Position numbers and translations under genes: made by a program. Positions 16,374 through 25,711 of a stretch of 64,000 bases of DNA are shown in pieces. The stretch's first letter is position 1. Every line of letters starts with the position of its first letter. The stretch comes from Amarobacillus sp046328225 (GTDB taxonomy: Bacteria; Chloroflexota; Dehalococcoidia; Tepidiformales; Tepidiformaceae). The stretch is from NCBI GenBank assembly GCA_046328225.1, contig JAXLWZ010000010.1, forward strand, positions 62,001-126,000. Direction: 5' to 3'. The notes beneath the pieces were generated by a model. That model was given only the letters and a program-made list of their open reading frames with translations. It was not told the DNA's origin and ran no database searches.

Positions 16374-16985
16374 ATGGTGAGTTCTACCGCCCCCCGCGGC
16401 GGCCGCCGCCCCGGCGCCACCTCCACCCGCGAGGCCATCCTCGCCGCCGCCCGCGCCGCCTTCTTCGAACGCTCCTACGCCGGCGCCACGATCCGCGGCA
16501 TCGCCGCCGCCGCCGCCGTCGATCCTGCCCTCGTCCTCCACTATTTCGGCAACAAACGCGGGCTCTTCGCCGCCGCGATGGACCTCCCGTTCGACCCCGG
16601 CGATGTCGTCGCGGCCGCGCTCGCCGCCCCCGCGCGAGAACGTGGCATCGCCCTCGCTCGCGCGGCCCTCTCCGCGTGGGAGGCGCCGGGTTCGGGCGAA
16701 GTCCTCATCGGCCTCATGCGCTCCGCGGTCTCGGACGAAGCGTCCGCCGCACGCCTGCGCGAATTCCTGACCGAGGCCGTCCTCGCGCCCATCGCCGCCG
16801 CGCTGGAGGGGCCGAACGCCATGCTCGCGGCCTCCCTAGCCATGTCGCACCTCATGGGCGTGCTCTTCGCGCGGCACATCGCCCGCGTCGGCCCACTCGC
16901 CGATGCCCCCCTCGCGGGCCTCATTCCGCTCCTTGGCGCCGGCCTTCAGCAGTACTTCGATGCAGCCCCGGAGGCTCCCGCATGA
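16374..16985 (+). CDS. TetR/AcrR-family transcriptional regulator
   Basis: 203 aa. The N-terminal HTH is typical: TREAILAAARAAFFERSYAGATIRGIAAAAAVDPALVLHYFGNK in consecutive pieces, with the LHYFGNK recognition-helix end. The ligand-binding part contains a LIGLMRSAVSDEASAARLREF stretch common in TetR regulators of ABC exporters. The stop overlaps the ATG of the ABC ATPase gene (ATGA), so it probably represses its own operon in response to an exported compound. The start at 16374 follows a -10-like TAGAAT with no room for a ribosome site. Confidence 0.92.
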   Translation: MVSSTAPRGGRRPGATSTREAILAAARAAFFERSYAGATIRGIAAAAAVDPALVLHYFGNKRGLFAAAMDLPFDPGDVVAAALAAPARERGIALARAALSAWEAPGSGEVLIGLMRSAVSDEASAARLREFLTEAVLAPIAAALEGPNAMLAASLAMSHLMGVLFARHIARVGPLADAPLAGLIPLLGAGLQQYFDAAPEAPA

Positions 16986-17710
16986 ACGAAGCCGTCATCT
17001 CCATCCGCGACCTCCACGTCGCCCGCGGCGGGCGGCCGGTGCTGCACGGCATCACGCTCGAAGTCCCCCCCGGCATGATTACCGGCCTCCTCGGCCCCAG
17101 CGGCTGCGGCAAGACGACCCTGATGCGTGCCGTCGTGGGCGTGCAGCGCATCACCTCGGGCGAGGTTCGCGTGCTGGGCCAGCGGGCCGGCTCTCCCGCC
17201 CTTCGCTCGCGCGTCGGCTACGTGACCCAGGCCCCGGCGGTCTACGAAGACCTCTCCGTCATCGAGAACCTCCGCTACTTCGCGCGCGTGCTCGGCGCAC
17301 CCGCCGGCGCCGCCGAGGACGCCATCGCGACCGTTGGCCTCGGAGGCGCCGAACACCAGCTCGCGCGCAACCTCTCCGGTGGCCAGCGCGCGCGTGTCTC
17401 GCTCGCCACCGCGCTCCTCAATCAGCCCGAGGTCCTCGTGCTCGATGAGCCCACCGTCGGCCTGGACCCGGTCCTCCGTGAATCCCTCTGGGGCACCTTC
17501 CACGATCTCGCCGCCGGCGGCGCCACGCTCCTCGTCTCCAGCCACGTGATGGACGAAGCCGCACGCTGCGACCGCCTCGTACTCATGCGCGAAGGCCGCA
17601 TCCTGGCTGAGGACACGCCCACGGGCATCCTCGCCAGCACCGGCGCCCCCGACATCGAGCGCGCCTTCCTCGCCCTCGTCCGTTCCCATGCCACGGAGGC
17701 CGCATCGTGA
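16982..17710 (+). CDS. ABC transporter ATP-binding protein (ABC-2 exporter)
   Basis: 242 aa. Walker A GPSGCGKTTL, Q-loop YVTQAP, signature NLSGGQRARVSLA, Walker B VLVLDEPTVGLD and the switch histidine in LLVSSHVMDEA are all present, so the ATPase should be active. The DrrA/CcmA-type layout with a single permease gene following indicates a dimeric drug or lipid exporter. ATG at 16982 overlaps the TetR stop; the stop overlaps the permease GTG by four bases. Confidence 0.95.
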   Translation: MNEAVISIRDLHVARGGRPVLHGITLEVPPGMITGLLGPSGCGKTTLMRAVVGVQRITSGEVRVLGQRAGSPALRSRVGYVTQAPAVYEDLSVIENLRYFARVLGAPAGAAEDAIATVGLGGAEHQLARNLSGGQRARVSLATALLNQPEVLVLDEPTVGLDPVLRESLWGTFHDLAAGGATLLVSSHVMDEAARCDRLVLMREGRILAEDTPTGILASTGAPDIERAFLALVRSHATEAAS

Positions 17711-18444
17711 ATGCCCGCGTCACCTTCGCCACCGCCGCCCGCGTGCTCCATCAGCTTCGCAACGACCGCCGCACGCTCGCGCTCCTCTGGGGCGTGCCCA
17801 TCCTCCTGCAGGCGCTCGTGAAGTTCGTCTTCTGGGACCAGGACCCGATCTTCCAGCGGCTCGGGCCGCCGCTGTTGGGCGTCTTCCCGATGACCTCCAT
17901 GTTCCTCGTGACCTCCGTGGCGATGCTCCGCGAACGCACCAGCGGCACCCTCGAACGGCTGCTCACGATGCCCATGGCGAAGCTGGACCTGCTCGTCGGA
18001 TACGCCATCGCCTTCGGGCTGCTAGCCGCCATCCAGGCCACGCTTGCCGCCGCCGTGGCGTTCGGCCTCCTGGGGCTCGAAACCGGTGGCCCGGCATGGG
18101 CTGTCGTCCTGCTCGCCGTCCTGAACGCCGTCCTCGGCATGGCCATGGGTCTGCTCCTCAGCGCCTTCGCTTCCACGGAGTTCCAGGCTGTCCAGTTCCT
18201 GCCCGCGTTCCTGCTGCCGCAGTTCCTGCTCTGTGGTCTCCTCGGCCCGCGCGAACGGATGCTGCCCGCCCTCGAAGCCGCCTCCAACGCGATGCCCATG
18301 ACCTACGCCTACGACGCCCTCACCCGTGTCGCCCGCGGCGACTCCCTGGGCGGCGGTCTCGGGTTCGATGTGGCCGTGCTCGCGGCCGTCACGGCGCTGG
18401 CGCTGGCGCTCGGTGCCGCCACGCTCCGCCGTACCTCGGGCTAA
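17707..18444 (+). CDS. ABC-2 type transporter permease
   Basis: 245 aa with six predicted membrane segments (LLWGVPILLQALV, LLGVFPMTSMFLVTSVAML, VGYAIAFGLLAAIQATLAAA, AVVLLAVLNAVLGMAMGLLL, FLPAFLLPQFLLCGLLGP, VAVLAAVTALALALGAAT). The MLRERTSGTLERLLTMPM coupling-helix motif is diagnostic for ABC-2 exporters, as is the conserved AMPMTYAYDAL. GTG start at 17707 within a GTGA overlap with the ATPase gene. Partner of the preceding ATPase; substrate unknown, with regulation by the TetR protein likely. Confidence 0.93.
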   Translation: MNARVTFATAARVLHQLRNDRRTLALLWGVPILLQALVKFVFWDQDPIFQRLGPPLLGVFPMTSMFLVTSVAMLRERTSGTLERLLTMPMAKLDLLVGYAIAFGLLAAIQATLAAAVAFGLLGLETGGPAWAVVLLAVLNAVLGMAMGLLLSAFASTEFQAVQFLPAFLLPQFLLCGLLGPRERMLPALEAASNAMPMTYAYDALTRVARGDSLGGGLGFDVAVLAAVTALALALGAATLRRTSG

Positions 18445-18463
18445 GCGCCCCTGCGCGAACGGC

Positions 18464-19111
18464 TCAGGCGCACTCCAGGAGACCCTCGCGTTCGGCCCGC
18501 AACGCCGCCGCCGTGCGCGAAGGCGCGTGCATCTTCGCGAGGATGTTCGCCACGTGTTTCCGCGCCGTGTGCACGCTCAGCCCCATCCGCTCCGCAATCT
18601 CCTTGTCGGCGAGACCGTTCGCGATGTGCCGCAGGACGGCGATCTCGCGCTGGGTCAACCCATAGCGCCGGCCGCCCGCGCTCGCGCCGGGATCCGTCCC
18701 CGGCTGTGCGACCGGCCCGGCCTCGCCCTCGCCAGCCGGCCGGTCGCGGACAATGCACACCGCCTCATCGTTCGAAAGCGGCACCACCCGCACCTCTACC
18801 GACCACCGTCGCGCATCGTCCCCGCCCCGCACTTCCACGCTTCGCGCCTGCCCCGAATCCAACGCGTCCGTCACGCAACGCAACACCAGCAGGTTCGAGC
18901 CCGGGTCCGCCAGCCGCGTGCCGGGGGTGTCGGCACTCCAACGCCGCGACATCGGCCACCAGTGCGTGCCATCGCGCCGCACGCACACCACCAGGTCCGG
19001 TATCGCCTCAAGGATCGCGGTGTGCACGCGATCGGGAGCAGGGTCATCCCGCCCCGGTTCGCCGGCGGCATCGGCGGGTCGCTCGTGCGACTCCCTGCGC
19101 GAGTCCAACAT
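18464..19111 (-). CDS. PAS-like sensor with LuxR-type HTH regulator
   Basis: 215 aa. The N-terminal part (about 30-130) reads like a PAS domain (ILEAIPDLVVCVRRDGTHWW), and the C-terminal GerE/LuxR helix-turn-helix is clear: YGLTQREIAVLRHIANGL, ADKEIAERMGLSVHTARKHV, NILAKMHAPSRTAAA. No receiver or kinase domain, so it likely senses a ligand directly or by partner contact. ATG at 19111 is favoured because CAGAAT (19118-19123, minus strand) sits six bases before it. It converges on the ABC permease and follows the sirtuin gene without being clearly in its operon. Confidence 0.85.
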   Translation of the reverse strand: MLDSRRESHERPADAAGEPGRDDPAPDRVHTAILEAIPDLVVCVRRDGTHWWPMSRRWSADTPGTRLADPGSNLLVLRCVTDALDSGQARSVEVRGGDDARRWSVEVRVVPLSNDEAVCIVRDRPAGEGEAGPVAQPGTDPGASAGGRRYGLTQREIAVLRHIANGLADKEIAERMGLSVHTARKHVANILAKMHAPSRTAAALRAEREGLLECA

Positions 19112-19176
19112 CGGCGTATTCTGCACGACGCTCGGGTTTCTTTGGGCAACGAACTGGAAAGATGATCGCCGAACGC

Positions 19177-19962
19177 CTACAGACCGCGCGCGTGCAACTG
19201 CTCGACGATCGCCGGCAGCGCATCGCCCGCCTTCGCCCGCACGACCACGTCGGCGATATCCGTCAGCGCCGTCTCGTCGGGGTTGATTTCGATGAGCGCC
19301 GCCCCGTGCCGCTTCGCCATGATCGGAAAGTCCGCCGCCGGGTACACCACCGCGGACGTGCCGATCACGAGGAACAGGTCCGCGATCGCGGCCTGCCGGT
19401 AGCACTCCCGCAGCGCGTCCTCCGGGATCGGCTCCCCGAACATCACCGTGTCGTTCTTCAGGTACCCGCCGCATTCGTGGCACAGCGGCGGGATGCGCGC
19501 CAGCGAAATCGTGCTCAGCCGGTCGCGACCGCCACAGGTCATGCAGCGCACCAGGTAGCGATTGCCGTGAATCTCCGTGATGTGCCGGCTGCCCGCCCGC
19601 CGGTGGAGGTCGTCGATGTTCTGCGTGATCACGTGCGCGAGGTGCCCGTGCTGCTCCAGCTCAGCGAGCGCGTAATGCCCCGCGTTCGGCTGTGCCGCAT
19701 CCAGCGAACGCGCGAAGTCGCTGTACTGCGCCGCGTTCTCCAGCGACGCCTCCCACCACGCCTTCGGGTCGTGGTTGAAGAGCTCCCAGCCGTCGAACGT
19801 CGGCTCCCCGAACTTCGTCCACACGCCGTCTTCGCCGCGAAACGTCGGGATACCGCTCTCCGCCGAAAGCCCCGCGCCCACCAGCGCCGCCACGTGCCGG
19901 CTCCGCGCGATGAGCTCCGCCGCCGTCCGGATCGCCTCTTCAACCACCAACCGCGCCGCCAT
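19177..19962 (-). CDS. SIR2-family NAD-dependent protein deacylase
   Basis: 261 aa. Sirtuin motifs are complete: ALVGAGLSAESGIPTFRG (NAD binding), TQNIDDLHRRAG, the catalytic histidine in EIHGN, a four-cysteine zinc site (CMTCGG and CHECGG), and LFLVIGTSAVVYPAA. It removes acyl groups from lysines using NAD. ATG at 19962; a GTG four codons upstream is possible. It follows glpD by 12 bases, so it may be the last gene of the glpK-glpD transcription unit. Confidence 0.95.
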   Translation of the reverse strand: MAARLVVEEAIRTAAELIARSRHVAALVGAGLSAESGIPTFRGEDGVWTKFGEPTFDGWELFNHDPKAWWEASLENAAQYSDFARSLDAAQPNAGHYALAELEQHGHLAHVITQNIDDLHRRAGSRHITEIHGNRYLVRCMTCGGRDRLSTISLARIPPLCHECGGYLKNDTVMFGEPIPEDALRECYRQAAIADLFLVIGTSAVVYPAADFPIMAKRHGAALIEINPDETALTDIADVVVRAKAGDALPAIVEQLHARGL

Positions 19963-19974
19963 CGCCACCCCCAC

Positions 19975-21534
19975 TCATAAGCTTTCCACAGTGGGGAGAT
20001 TTCGCGCTACGTCGGCTTCGAAAGCGCCGATCTCGGCGTACCGCCGCGCATCGCTCCAGCCGTGCACCGAAGCCGCCAACTCCGCCGCGCGATGGTGACA
20101 GCACAGCCCGCGGCAGCTCGCCCACGCAATCCCCGTCCGCCGCATGAGGATGTCCGAAAGCGTCGCACCCATCTCCATTTCCGCCGCGTGCAGCACCTCG
20201 CCTTCCACGGCCGGGGCATGCGGGCACAGCTCCTCCCGCCCTCGTCGCAGCACATCCTCCACCGCATCCCCATAGATGCGCAGGTGCTGGCGCGAATCGT
20301 GCGGCAGGCCGCTCTCTCGCAGAGCCACCCGCCAGTGATGCGCCCGCGGCAGGAACGGACCCTCCGCCGCCTGCCCGCGGCCCACGCGCTTCGCCACCTC
20401 GCCCGCGAGCGGCCGGAACGTGCTCAATTTCCCCCCGATCACGCTGAGCAACCCCTCCGGCCCACCCCGTTTCGCATGGTCAACGACGTCGTGGCGCCGG
20501 CTGATGGCCGCCTCCGGCCCGCCCGCCACGCGCAACAACGGTCGCAGCCCCGCGAAGGCATACCGCACGTGCTCGCGCCGGATGCCCACGCCGGGCAGCA
20601 CGCGGTTCGCCTCATCGAGCAGGTAGGCGACGTCGTCAGCGGTTGGCTGCACATCGCCGGGTGGCCCGTCGTACCGGTCGTCGGTCGTCCCCACCAGCAA
20701 CAGCCGTCCCTGCGGCACCGCGAAGAACACCCGCCCATCGGATTTCGCGAACGAGAAGACCGCGTCGTGCGGGAACGGCTCCGGCGTCTCCACCACGATG
20801 TGCGAACCTCGCGTCACGCCCAGTAGCTCCGGCGCCCGCTCGCTCGTGAGCCGGTTCACCGCATCGACCCATGGTCCCGCGGCGTTGATCACGAGGTTCG
20901 CGGGAATCGAAAGACGCTCGGCGCCGGACTCGACCTCCACGGCTTTCACCCGTCCGCCGGCCACTTCGATGCCGTGCACGGTCGCGTGATTGAGCACCGT
21001 CGCGCCGAGGCGCCGCGCCTCCATCGCCATCTCCAGCGCGAGGCGCTCCGGGCTCTGGATGCGCGCGTCGTAGAACGCGAATGCACCGCTCGCTTCGTCC
21101 GTCAGCGGCGGCAATGCCGCCCTCGCCGCGTCCCGGCCAAGCCCCCGGTGCGACGGCACGCCCCGGTACAGCGAGAGCATGTCGTACAGCGTCAGCCCGG
21201 CGCGCAGCTGCCATGCGGGCCGCCGCGTCCACGGCAGCACGGGCAGGATGAAGCGCTGCGGCCGCACCAGGTACGGCCGCGCCTTCAGCAGCCACGCACG
21301 CTCCCGCAGCGATTCGAACACGAGCCGCACGTCGCCATGCTCCAGGTACCGCAATCCCCCGTGAATCAGCCGCGTCGAACGCCACGTCGTCCCGAAGCCG
21401 AAATCGTCCTGTTCGAAGAGCGCGACGTTGAGGCCGCGACGCGCGAGGTCCAGCGCGATCGCCGTGCCATTGATGCCCCCGCCCACGATCGCGGCATCGA
21501 GCGGCGGCCCGCCCGCCAGCTCGGCCAGCGTCAT
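19975..21534 (-). CDS. glpD: Glycerol-3-phosphate dehydrogenase (FAD-dependent)
   Basis: 519 aa. Oxidises glycerol-3-phosphate to dihydroxyacetone phosphate and passes electrons to quinone at the membrane. FAD-binding DAAIVGGGINGTAIALDLA, ALFEQDDFGFGTTWRSTRLI, LIHGGLRYLEHGD, NAAGPWVDAVNRLT and VIGGKLSTFRPLA are all classical GlpD signatures; the C-terminal helical domain has MEMGATLSDILMRRTG. The start overlaps the glpK stop by four bases (21531-21534), so kinase and dehydrogenase are co-translated. Confidence 0.96.
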   Translation of the reverse strand: MTLAELAGGPPLDAAIVGGGINGTAIALDLARRGLNVALFEQDDFGFGTTWRSTRLIHGGLRYLEHGDVRLVFESLRERAWLLKARPYLVRPQRFILPVLPWTRRPAWQLRAGLTLYDMLSLYRGVPSHRGLGRDAARAALPPLTDEASGAFAFYDARIQSPERLALEMAMEARRLGATVLNHATVHGIEVAGGRVKAVEVESGAERLSIPANLVINAAGPWVDAVNRLTSERAPELLGVTRGSHIVVETPEPFPHDAVFSFAKSDGRVFFAVPQGRLLLVGTTDDRYDGPPGDVQPTADDVAYLLDEANRVLPGVGIRREHVRYAFAGLRPLLRVAGGPEAAISRRHDVVDHAKRGGPEGLLSVIGGKLSTFRPLAGEVAKRVGRGQAAEGPFLPRAHHWRVALRESGLPHDSRQHLRIYGDAVEDVLRRGREELCPHAPAVEGEVLHAAEMEMGATLSDILMRRTGIAWASCRGLCCHHRAAELAASVHGWSDARRYAEIGAFEADVARNLPTVESL

Positions 21535-23027
21535 CCTTCGCTCCGCGTGAGCACCCGGCCCACCGATTCGCGCCAGTTCGCCATGATCTCCAGGCGGTCC
21601 CCCTCCGAGAGGTTCGGTTCGAACACCCGGTCCGTCTGCCAGTGCTCCGCCACCTCCTCGGCGCTCGCCCAGATACCCGCCGCGATCCCCGCCAGGTACG
21701 CCGCGCCCATCGCCGTCGTCTCCACGTTGCGAGGGCGAATCACGGGCACCCCGAGCGCGTCCGCCTGCATCTGCATCAGCAGGTCATTCCGCGAAGCGCC
21801 GCCATCGACGCGGAGTTCCGAAATCGGTTGCGGCAGGTCGCCGTTCATGGCCAGCGCCAGCTCCGCGCTCGAAAGCGCAATCGCCTCCAGCGCCGCCCGC
21901 GCGATGTGCGCCCGCGACGTTCCTCGCGTGAGCCCGAGGATCGCCCCGCGCGCCTCCGGGTCCCAGTGCGGCGCCCCGAGCCCCGTCAGCGCGGGGACGA
22001 TGGTCACGCCGTGCGCGTCCGGCACGGTCGCGGCCAGCGCCTCGACCTCGGCCTGGTTCTCGAACAGCCGCAGCCCATCGCACAGCCACTGGATGAGCGC
22101 CCCCGCGACGAACACGCTCCCCTCGAGGACGTACTCGGGCCCGGCCTTCCCGGCGCCCGCCCCCATTGAGACCAGCAGCCGGTTCGCCGACGTCACCGGC
22201 TGGCGCCCCGCGTTCGCGAGCAGGAAGCACCCCGTCCCATACGTGTTCTTGGCCTGCCCGGGCCACAGGCACGCCTGCCCGAACAGTGCCGATTGCTGGT
22301 CACCCGCCACCGCAAGAATCGGCACCGGCGCCCCGAGCACGTCCGGGGCCGTCACCCCGAAGCGCCCGCCCGAAGGCAGCACCGACGGCAACACCGCCCG
22401 CGGCACATCGAACAGCGTCAGCAGCTCGTCGTCCCAGCGCCCCCGGAGGATGTTGAAGAGGAGCGTGCGGCTCGCGTTCGTGTAGTCCGTGACATGCCGC
22501 GCCCCGCCCGTGAGCTTCCAGACCAGCCAGCTATCCACGGTCCCTACGGCGATCTCGCCGCTCTCCGCGCGAGACCGCAGGCCGGGCACGCTCTGCAGCA
22601 GCCAGCGCACCTTCGTCCCTGAAAAGTACGGGTCGAGCGTCAACCCCGTGAGGTGCGCGATCCGCGCTTCGTGGCCCGCTCCCCGCAGCGCCTCGCATTC
22701 GCCCGATGTCCGGCGGTCCTGCCACACGATCGCCGGCGCCACCGGCCGTCCCGTCGCGCGCTCCCATGCGATCACGGTCTCGCGCTGGTTCGTGATGCCG
22801 ATGGCGGCGAGGTCGCGCGCCGCGACGCCCGCCGCGGCCAGCGCCGCCCCGATCGCCTGCTCCGTCGAAGCCCAGATCTCGCCCGGGTCATGCTCCACCC
22901 AGCCGGGCCGCGGGAAGTACTGCGGAAACTGCTCCTGCCCCACCCCGCGGACCGCGCCGTCGCGGTCCACCACGAGCGCACGCGACGACGTCGTCCCCTG
23001 GTCGATGGCGAGGATGTAATCGGGCAT
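21531..23027 (-). CDS. glpK: Glycerol kinase
   Basis: 498 aa, the usual length. Phosphorylates glycerol using ATP. FGGY-family features: LAIDQGTTSSRALVVDRDG, the GlpK hallmark AIGITNQRETVIAWERATG, PAIVWQDRRT, TYGTGCFLLANAG, GLGAPHWDPEARGAILGLTR and RVDGGASRNDLLMQMQAD. It heads the glpK-glpD unit. The ATG at 23027 follows TATACC (23036-23041, minus strand) by eight bases, suggesting a leaderless transcript. No glycerol facilitator gene is present nearby. Confidence 0.97.
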   Translation of the reverse strand: MPDYILAIDQGTTSSRALVVDRDGAVRGVGQEQFPQYFPRPGWVEHDPGEIWASTEQAIGAALAAAGVAARDLAAIGITNQRETVIAWERATGRPVAPAIVWQDRRTSGECEALRGAGHEARIAHLTGLTLDPYFSGTKVRWLLQSVPGLRSRAESGEIAVGTVDSWLVWKLTGGARHVTDYTNASRTLLFNILRGRWDDELLTLFDVPRAVLPSVLPSGGRFGVTAPDVLGAPVPILAVAGDQQSALFGQACLWPGQAKNTYGTGCFLLANAGRQPVTSANRLLVSMGAGAGKAGPEYVLEGSVFVAGALIQWLCDGLRLFENQAEVEALAATVPDAHGVTIVPALTGLGAPHWDPEARGAILGLTRGTSRAHIARAALEAIALSSAELALAMNGDLPQPISELRVDGGASRNDLLMQMQADALGVPVIRPRNVETTAMGAAYLAGIAAGIWASAEEVAEHWQTDRVFEPNLSEGDRLEIMANWRESVGRVLTRSEG

Positions 23028-23035
23028 GGCCGAAA

Positions 23036-23041
23036 GGTATA
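23036..23041 (-). promoter_or_regulatory. -10-like element of glpK (leaderless)
   Basis: TATACC on the minus strand ends eight bases before the glpK ATG, placing the expected transcription start at or next to the start codon. No convincing -35 box is seen at 17 bases. Confidence 0.5.
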
Positions 23042-23105
23042 GAGGCGAGCGAGAAGAGGAAAGAGGACAGGCGAAACTCGCGTCCCGGCCCGCCCTCCCG
23101 CCGGC

Positions 23106-25643
23106 CTATGGCCGCGCTTCGATCCGTTCGAGCCGGTCGCGCAGCTTCGCGTTCTCATCGCGCAGCTTCTCGAACTCGTCCCGCAGCGACTTCACTTCCT
23201 CGCTCATGCTGGCACCCTTGCGCAGCGCCGCGGCGTTCTCGCGCCCCATGCGGACCGCGCGCCCATCGAGTTCGCGGCTCGCCATCGCCGAAACCTCGTC
23301 CGCGAACGACGCGTCGCCGAGCGTCTTCAGCGCCGTGCTCGCCGCGATTCGCACGCGAAAGTCCGGGTCGCGCAGCAGCTCCGCCAGGATGTCGCCCGTG
23401 GCCTTCTTTCGGCCCTCGTGGAACACCGCCAGCCGGGCGAGCGCCCCCGTCGCGACCGCGCGCGCCTGCCACGGAGCGCCATACGCCGCGCACCGCGCGA
23501 TCACGTCGATGCCACGTTCGTCGCGCAGTTCCACCAGCCCGTCGATGCATCCCTGCCGCACGATTTCGCGAAACGACCGCCGGTCGACGTTCGCCACGAT
23601 CGCATCAAACGACCCCGGCAGCCGCAGCTTGCCAAGGCTCCGGTTCGCCTCCGATTCCACGAACCACGACGGGCTGGTGCGCGCGAGCGGCGCGATCGCA
23701 TCGAATACCGCCTGGTCGCCCCGGAATTCGCCCAGTGCCGCCACCACCGCGCGCCGGGCCTTCAGGTTGCGAACCTTCAGGCAGCTCAGCAGCGCGTCGC
23801 GGGCTGCCGCCGTTCGAATCTCCCCCAGCGCCTTCGCCGCCGCGGCCTGCACGCCCCAGTAGCGGTCCGACTGCACCGCGCCTTCCAGCGCCGCGATCGC
23901 TTCCGCGCCACCCTTCTTCCCGAGCGACTTCGCCGCCTGCTGCCGTCCCGCGATGTCGTCGTCGTCGCGAAGCTGCAGCCGCAACTCCCCGACCGACTTC
24001 TCGAACTCGATCTCCTTCAGCACGAAGTTCCCCGGGTCGAAGCGGCAGAGGTCCGGCTTCGCCGCCATCGGGAAGACGAACGTGTGCTCGCGGTCCACCA
24101 CCTCCACGCGGAACGGCACCGGCCTGCCGCGGCCTGTCCGGAAGTCGATCGTCACCGGCGCGCGGAACACCGGCGTGCCGTCGTCCGTTTTCTGCGTCTG
24201 CTTCACCGAGACGGTCGCGAGCTTCGCGTCCTCGTCCCAGCTCCACGACACCTTGAAGCACGGGTGCCCGGGCTTGTACACCCACTGGTCGAAATACCAC
24301 TCGACGTTGCGGCCCGTCTCGGCCTCGACCGCCACCGCCAGGTCGTGCGTGATCACGCTGCGCTCCCGGTTATCCCGGACATAACGCTGGATCGCGCGGA
24401 AGAACCCGTCGTCGCCCAGCAGCCCGCGCAGCCCGTGCAGCACCACCGACCCCTTCTCGTAGAGGTGCCGGTCGAAGATGTCCACGGGCGCGTTGAACAC
24501 GTTCGTCACGATCGGCCGCCGGTACCGCTCGCCCAGGTACAGGTTCGTGTTGGTGATGATCCCCTGCCGGTATTCGTCGATCCCGTGCTTCTGCTCGTCC
24601 CAGAGGCACTCCAGGTAGGTCGCGAAGCTCTCGTTCAGCCACCCGTGCGACCAGTCGCGACACGTCAGCAGGTCGCCCCACCACATGTGCGCGAGCTCGT
24701 GCGACACCAGGTCGTCCGACGTGAAGTCCTTCGCCGCCTTCTCATCGACGAGGATGTTCTGCGTCATCGTCGTCGCGCTCGTGTTCTCCATGCCGCCGAA
24801 CACGAAGTCGCGCACCACCACCTGGCTGTACTTCGCCCACGGGAACGGCACGCCCGCGATCTGCTCGAACAGCGCGATCATCTCCGGCGTGTTCGCGAAT
24901 GTCCGCTCGCCGTCCGCCCGCGCGTCCGGCTCCACGAAATAGTCGATCACGAGGTCCTCACGGCTCGCGTCGATCCGCGTGAGCTCGCCCGCCGCCAGCG
25001 TCACCAGGTAGGTCGAATGCGGTCGCTCCTGGCTCCAGTGGAAGGTGCGCGTGCCGTCCGCGTTCGCCGCCTCGCTCACCAGCCGCCCGTTCGAAAGCGC
25101 GAACCACGAACCCGGCACCGTCGCCACCATCTCCGTCGTCAGCTTGTCGCTCGGGAAATCGAAGCACGGGAACCAGTGGCGGTTGTCCTCATCCTGCCCC
25201 TGCGACCACACCTGCAGCGGCTTCTCCGGGTACCCCTCGTCCGGCGCGATGAAGTACAGCCCGATGCGCGGCGTGCACCGGTAGGCGATGCCCACCTCGA
25301 CCAGCTCCCCGCGGTTGCGTCCCTTCCCGAGGTCGACCCGGATGCGCGCGCCGTCGTACTGGTACTTCGCCGGCTTCGAATCCACGGTGACGCCCTCGAT
25401 GGTCAGCTCGATCCCGTCGAGCTCCACGTGGCGAAGGCCGTCGTTCAGCGGGGTGATCGTGTGCGTCGCCTTCCCTACGAGTGACTTCGCCGGCACATCC
25501 AGCCGTACCTCCAGCTTCATATGCTGGAAGTCCGCGACCCGGTCCCTCGGCCAGACCGCACGGTCGCCGGGCAGCGCGTGCGGCAGGACGCCGTCGGCGT
25601 GGCCGCACGCTTCGCGGCCCTCCCAGGTGTGCGCGTTGGGCAT
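23106..25643 (-). CDS. M1-family zinc aminopeptidase with C-terminal HEAT repeats and coiled coil
   Basis: 845 aa. The M1 catalytic core has the exopeptidase motif GGMENTSA (283-290), zinc site HELAHMWWGD (315-324), third ligand Glu in LNESFATYLE (about 338), and a YEKGSVVLHGLR segment carrying the transition-state tyrosine. From about 590 onward HEAT-like helices repeat (EAIAALEGAV, WGVQAAAAKALGEI, KARRAVVAALGEF, FRVRIAASTALKTLG), and the end is a coiled coil of E/K/R heptads. The TAF2-like layout suggests scaffolding as well as peptidase activity. ATG at 25643 has GAGGAGA six bases upstream, behind a TAGGAT box at 25680-25685. Confidence 0.94.
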   Translation of the reverse strand: MPNAHTWEGREACGHADGVLPHALPGDRAVWPRDRVADFQHMKLEVRLDVPAKSLVGKATHTITPLNDGLRHVELDGIELTIEGVTVDSKPAKYQYDGARIRVDLGKGRNRGELVEVGIAYRCTPRIGLYFIAPDEGYPEKPLQVWSQGQDEDNRHWFPCFDFPSDKLTTEMVATVPGSWFALSNGRLVSEAANADGTRTFHWSQERPHSTYLVTLAAGELTRIDASREDLVIDYFVEPDARADGERTFANTPEMIALFEQIAGVPFPWAKYSQVVVRDFVFGGMENTSATTMTQNILVDEKAAKDFTSDDLVSHELAHMWWGDLLTCRDWSHGWLNESFATYLECLWDEQKHGIDEYRQGIITNTNLYLGERYRRPIVTNVFNAPVDIFDRHLYEKGSVVLHGLRGLLGDDGFFRAIQRYVRDNRERSVITHDLAVAVEAETGRNVEWYFDQWVYKPGHPCFKVSWSWDEDAKLATVSVKQTQKTDDGTPVFRAPVTIDFRTGRGRPVPFRVEVVDREHTFVFPMAAKPDLCRFDPGNFVLKEIEFEKSVGELRLQLRDDDDIAGRQQAAKSLGKKGGAEAIAALEGAVQSDRYWGVQAAAAKALGEIRTAAARDALLSCLKVRNLKARRAVVAALGEFRGDQAVFDAIAPLARTSPSWFVESEANRSLGKLRLPGSFDAIVANVDRRSFREIVRQGCIDGLVELRDERGIDVIARCAAYGAPWQARAVATGALARLAVFHEGRKKATGDILAELLRDPDFRVRIAASTALKTLGDASFADEVSAMASRELDGRAVRMGRENAAALRKGASMSEEVKSLRDEFEKLRDENAKLRDRLERIEARP

Positions 25644-25679
25644 GGCGTGTCTCCTCGTGGGGCGAAGGCTGCTCCCGCG

Positions 25680-25685
25680 ATCCTA
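25680..25685 (-). promoter_or_regulatory. -10-like element of the M1 aminopeptidase gene
   Basis: TAGGAT on the minus strand, 36 bases before the ATG at 25643, with a GAGGAGA ribosome site in the leader. Unlike many genes in this window, this one has a conventional 5' leader. Confidence 0.4.
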
Positions 25686-25711
25686 GCGGCTGCCCCGCTT
25701 ACTCGCCCCGG

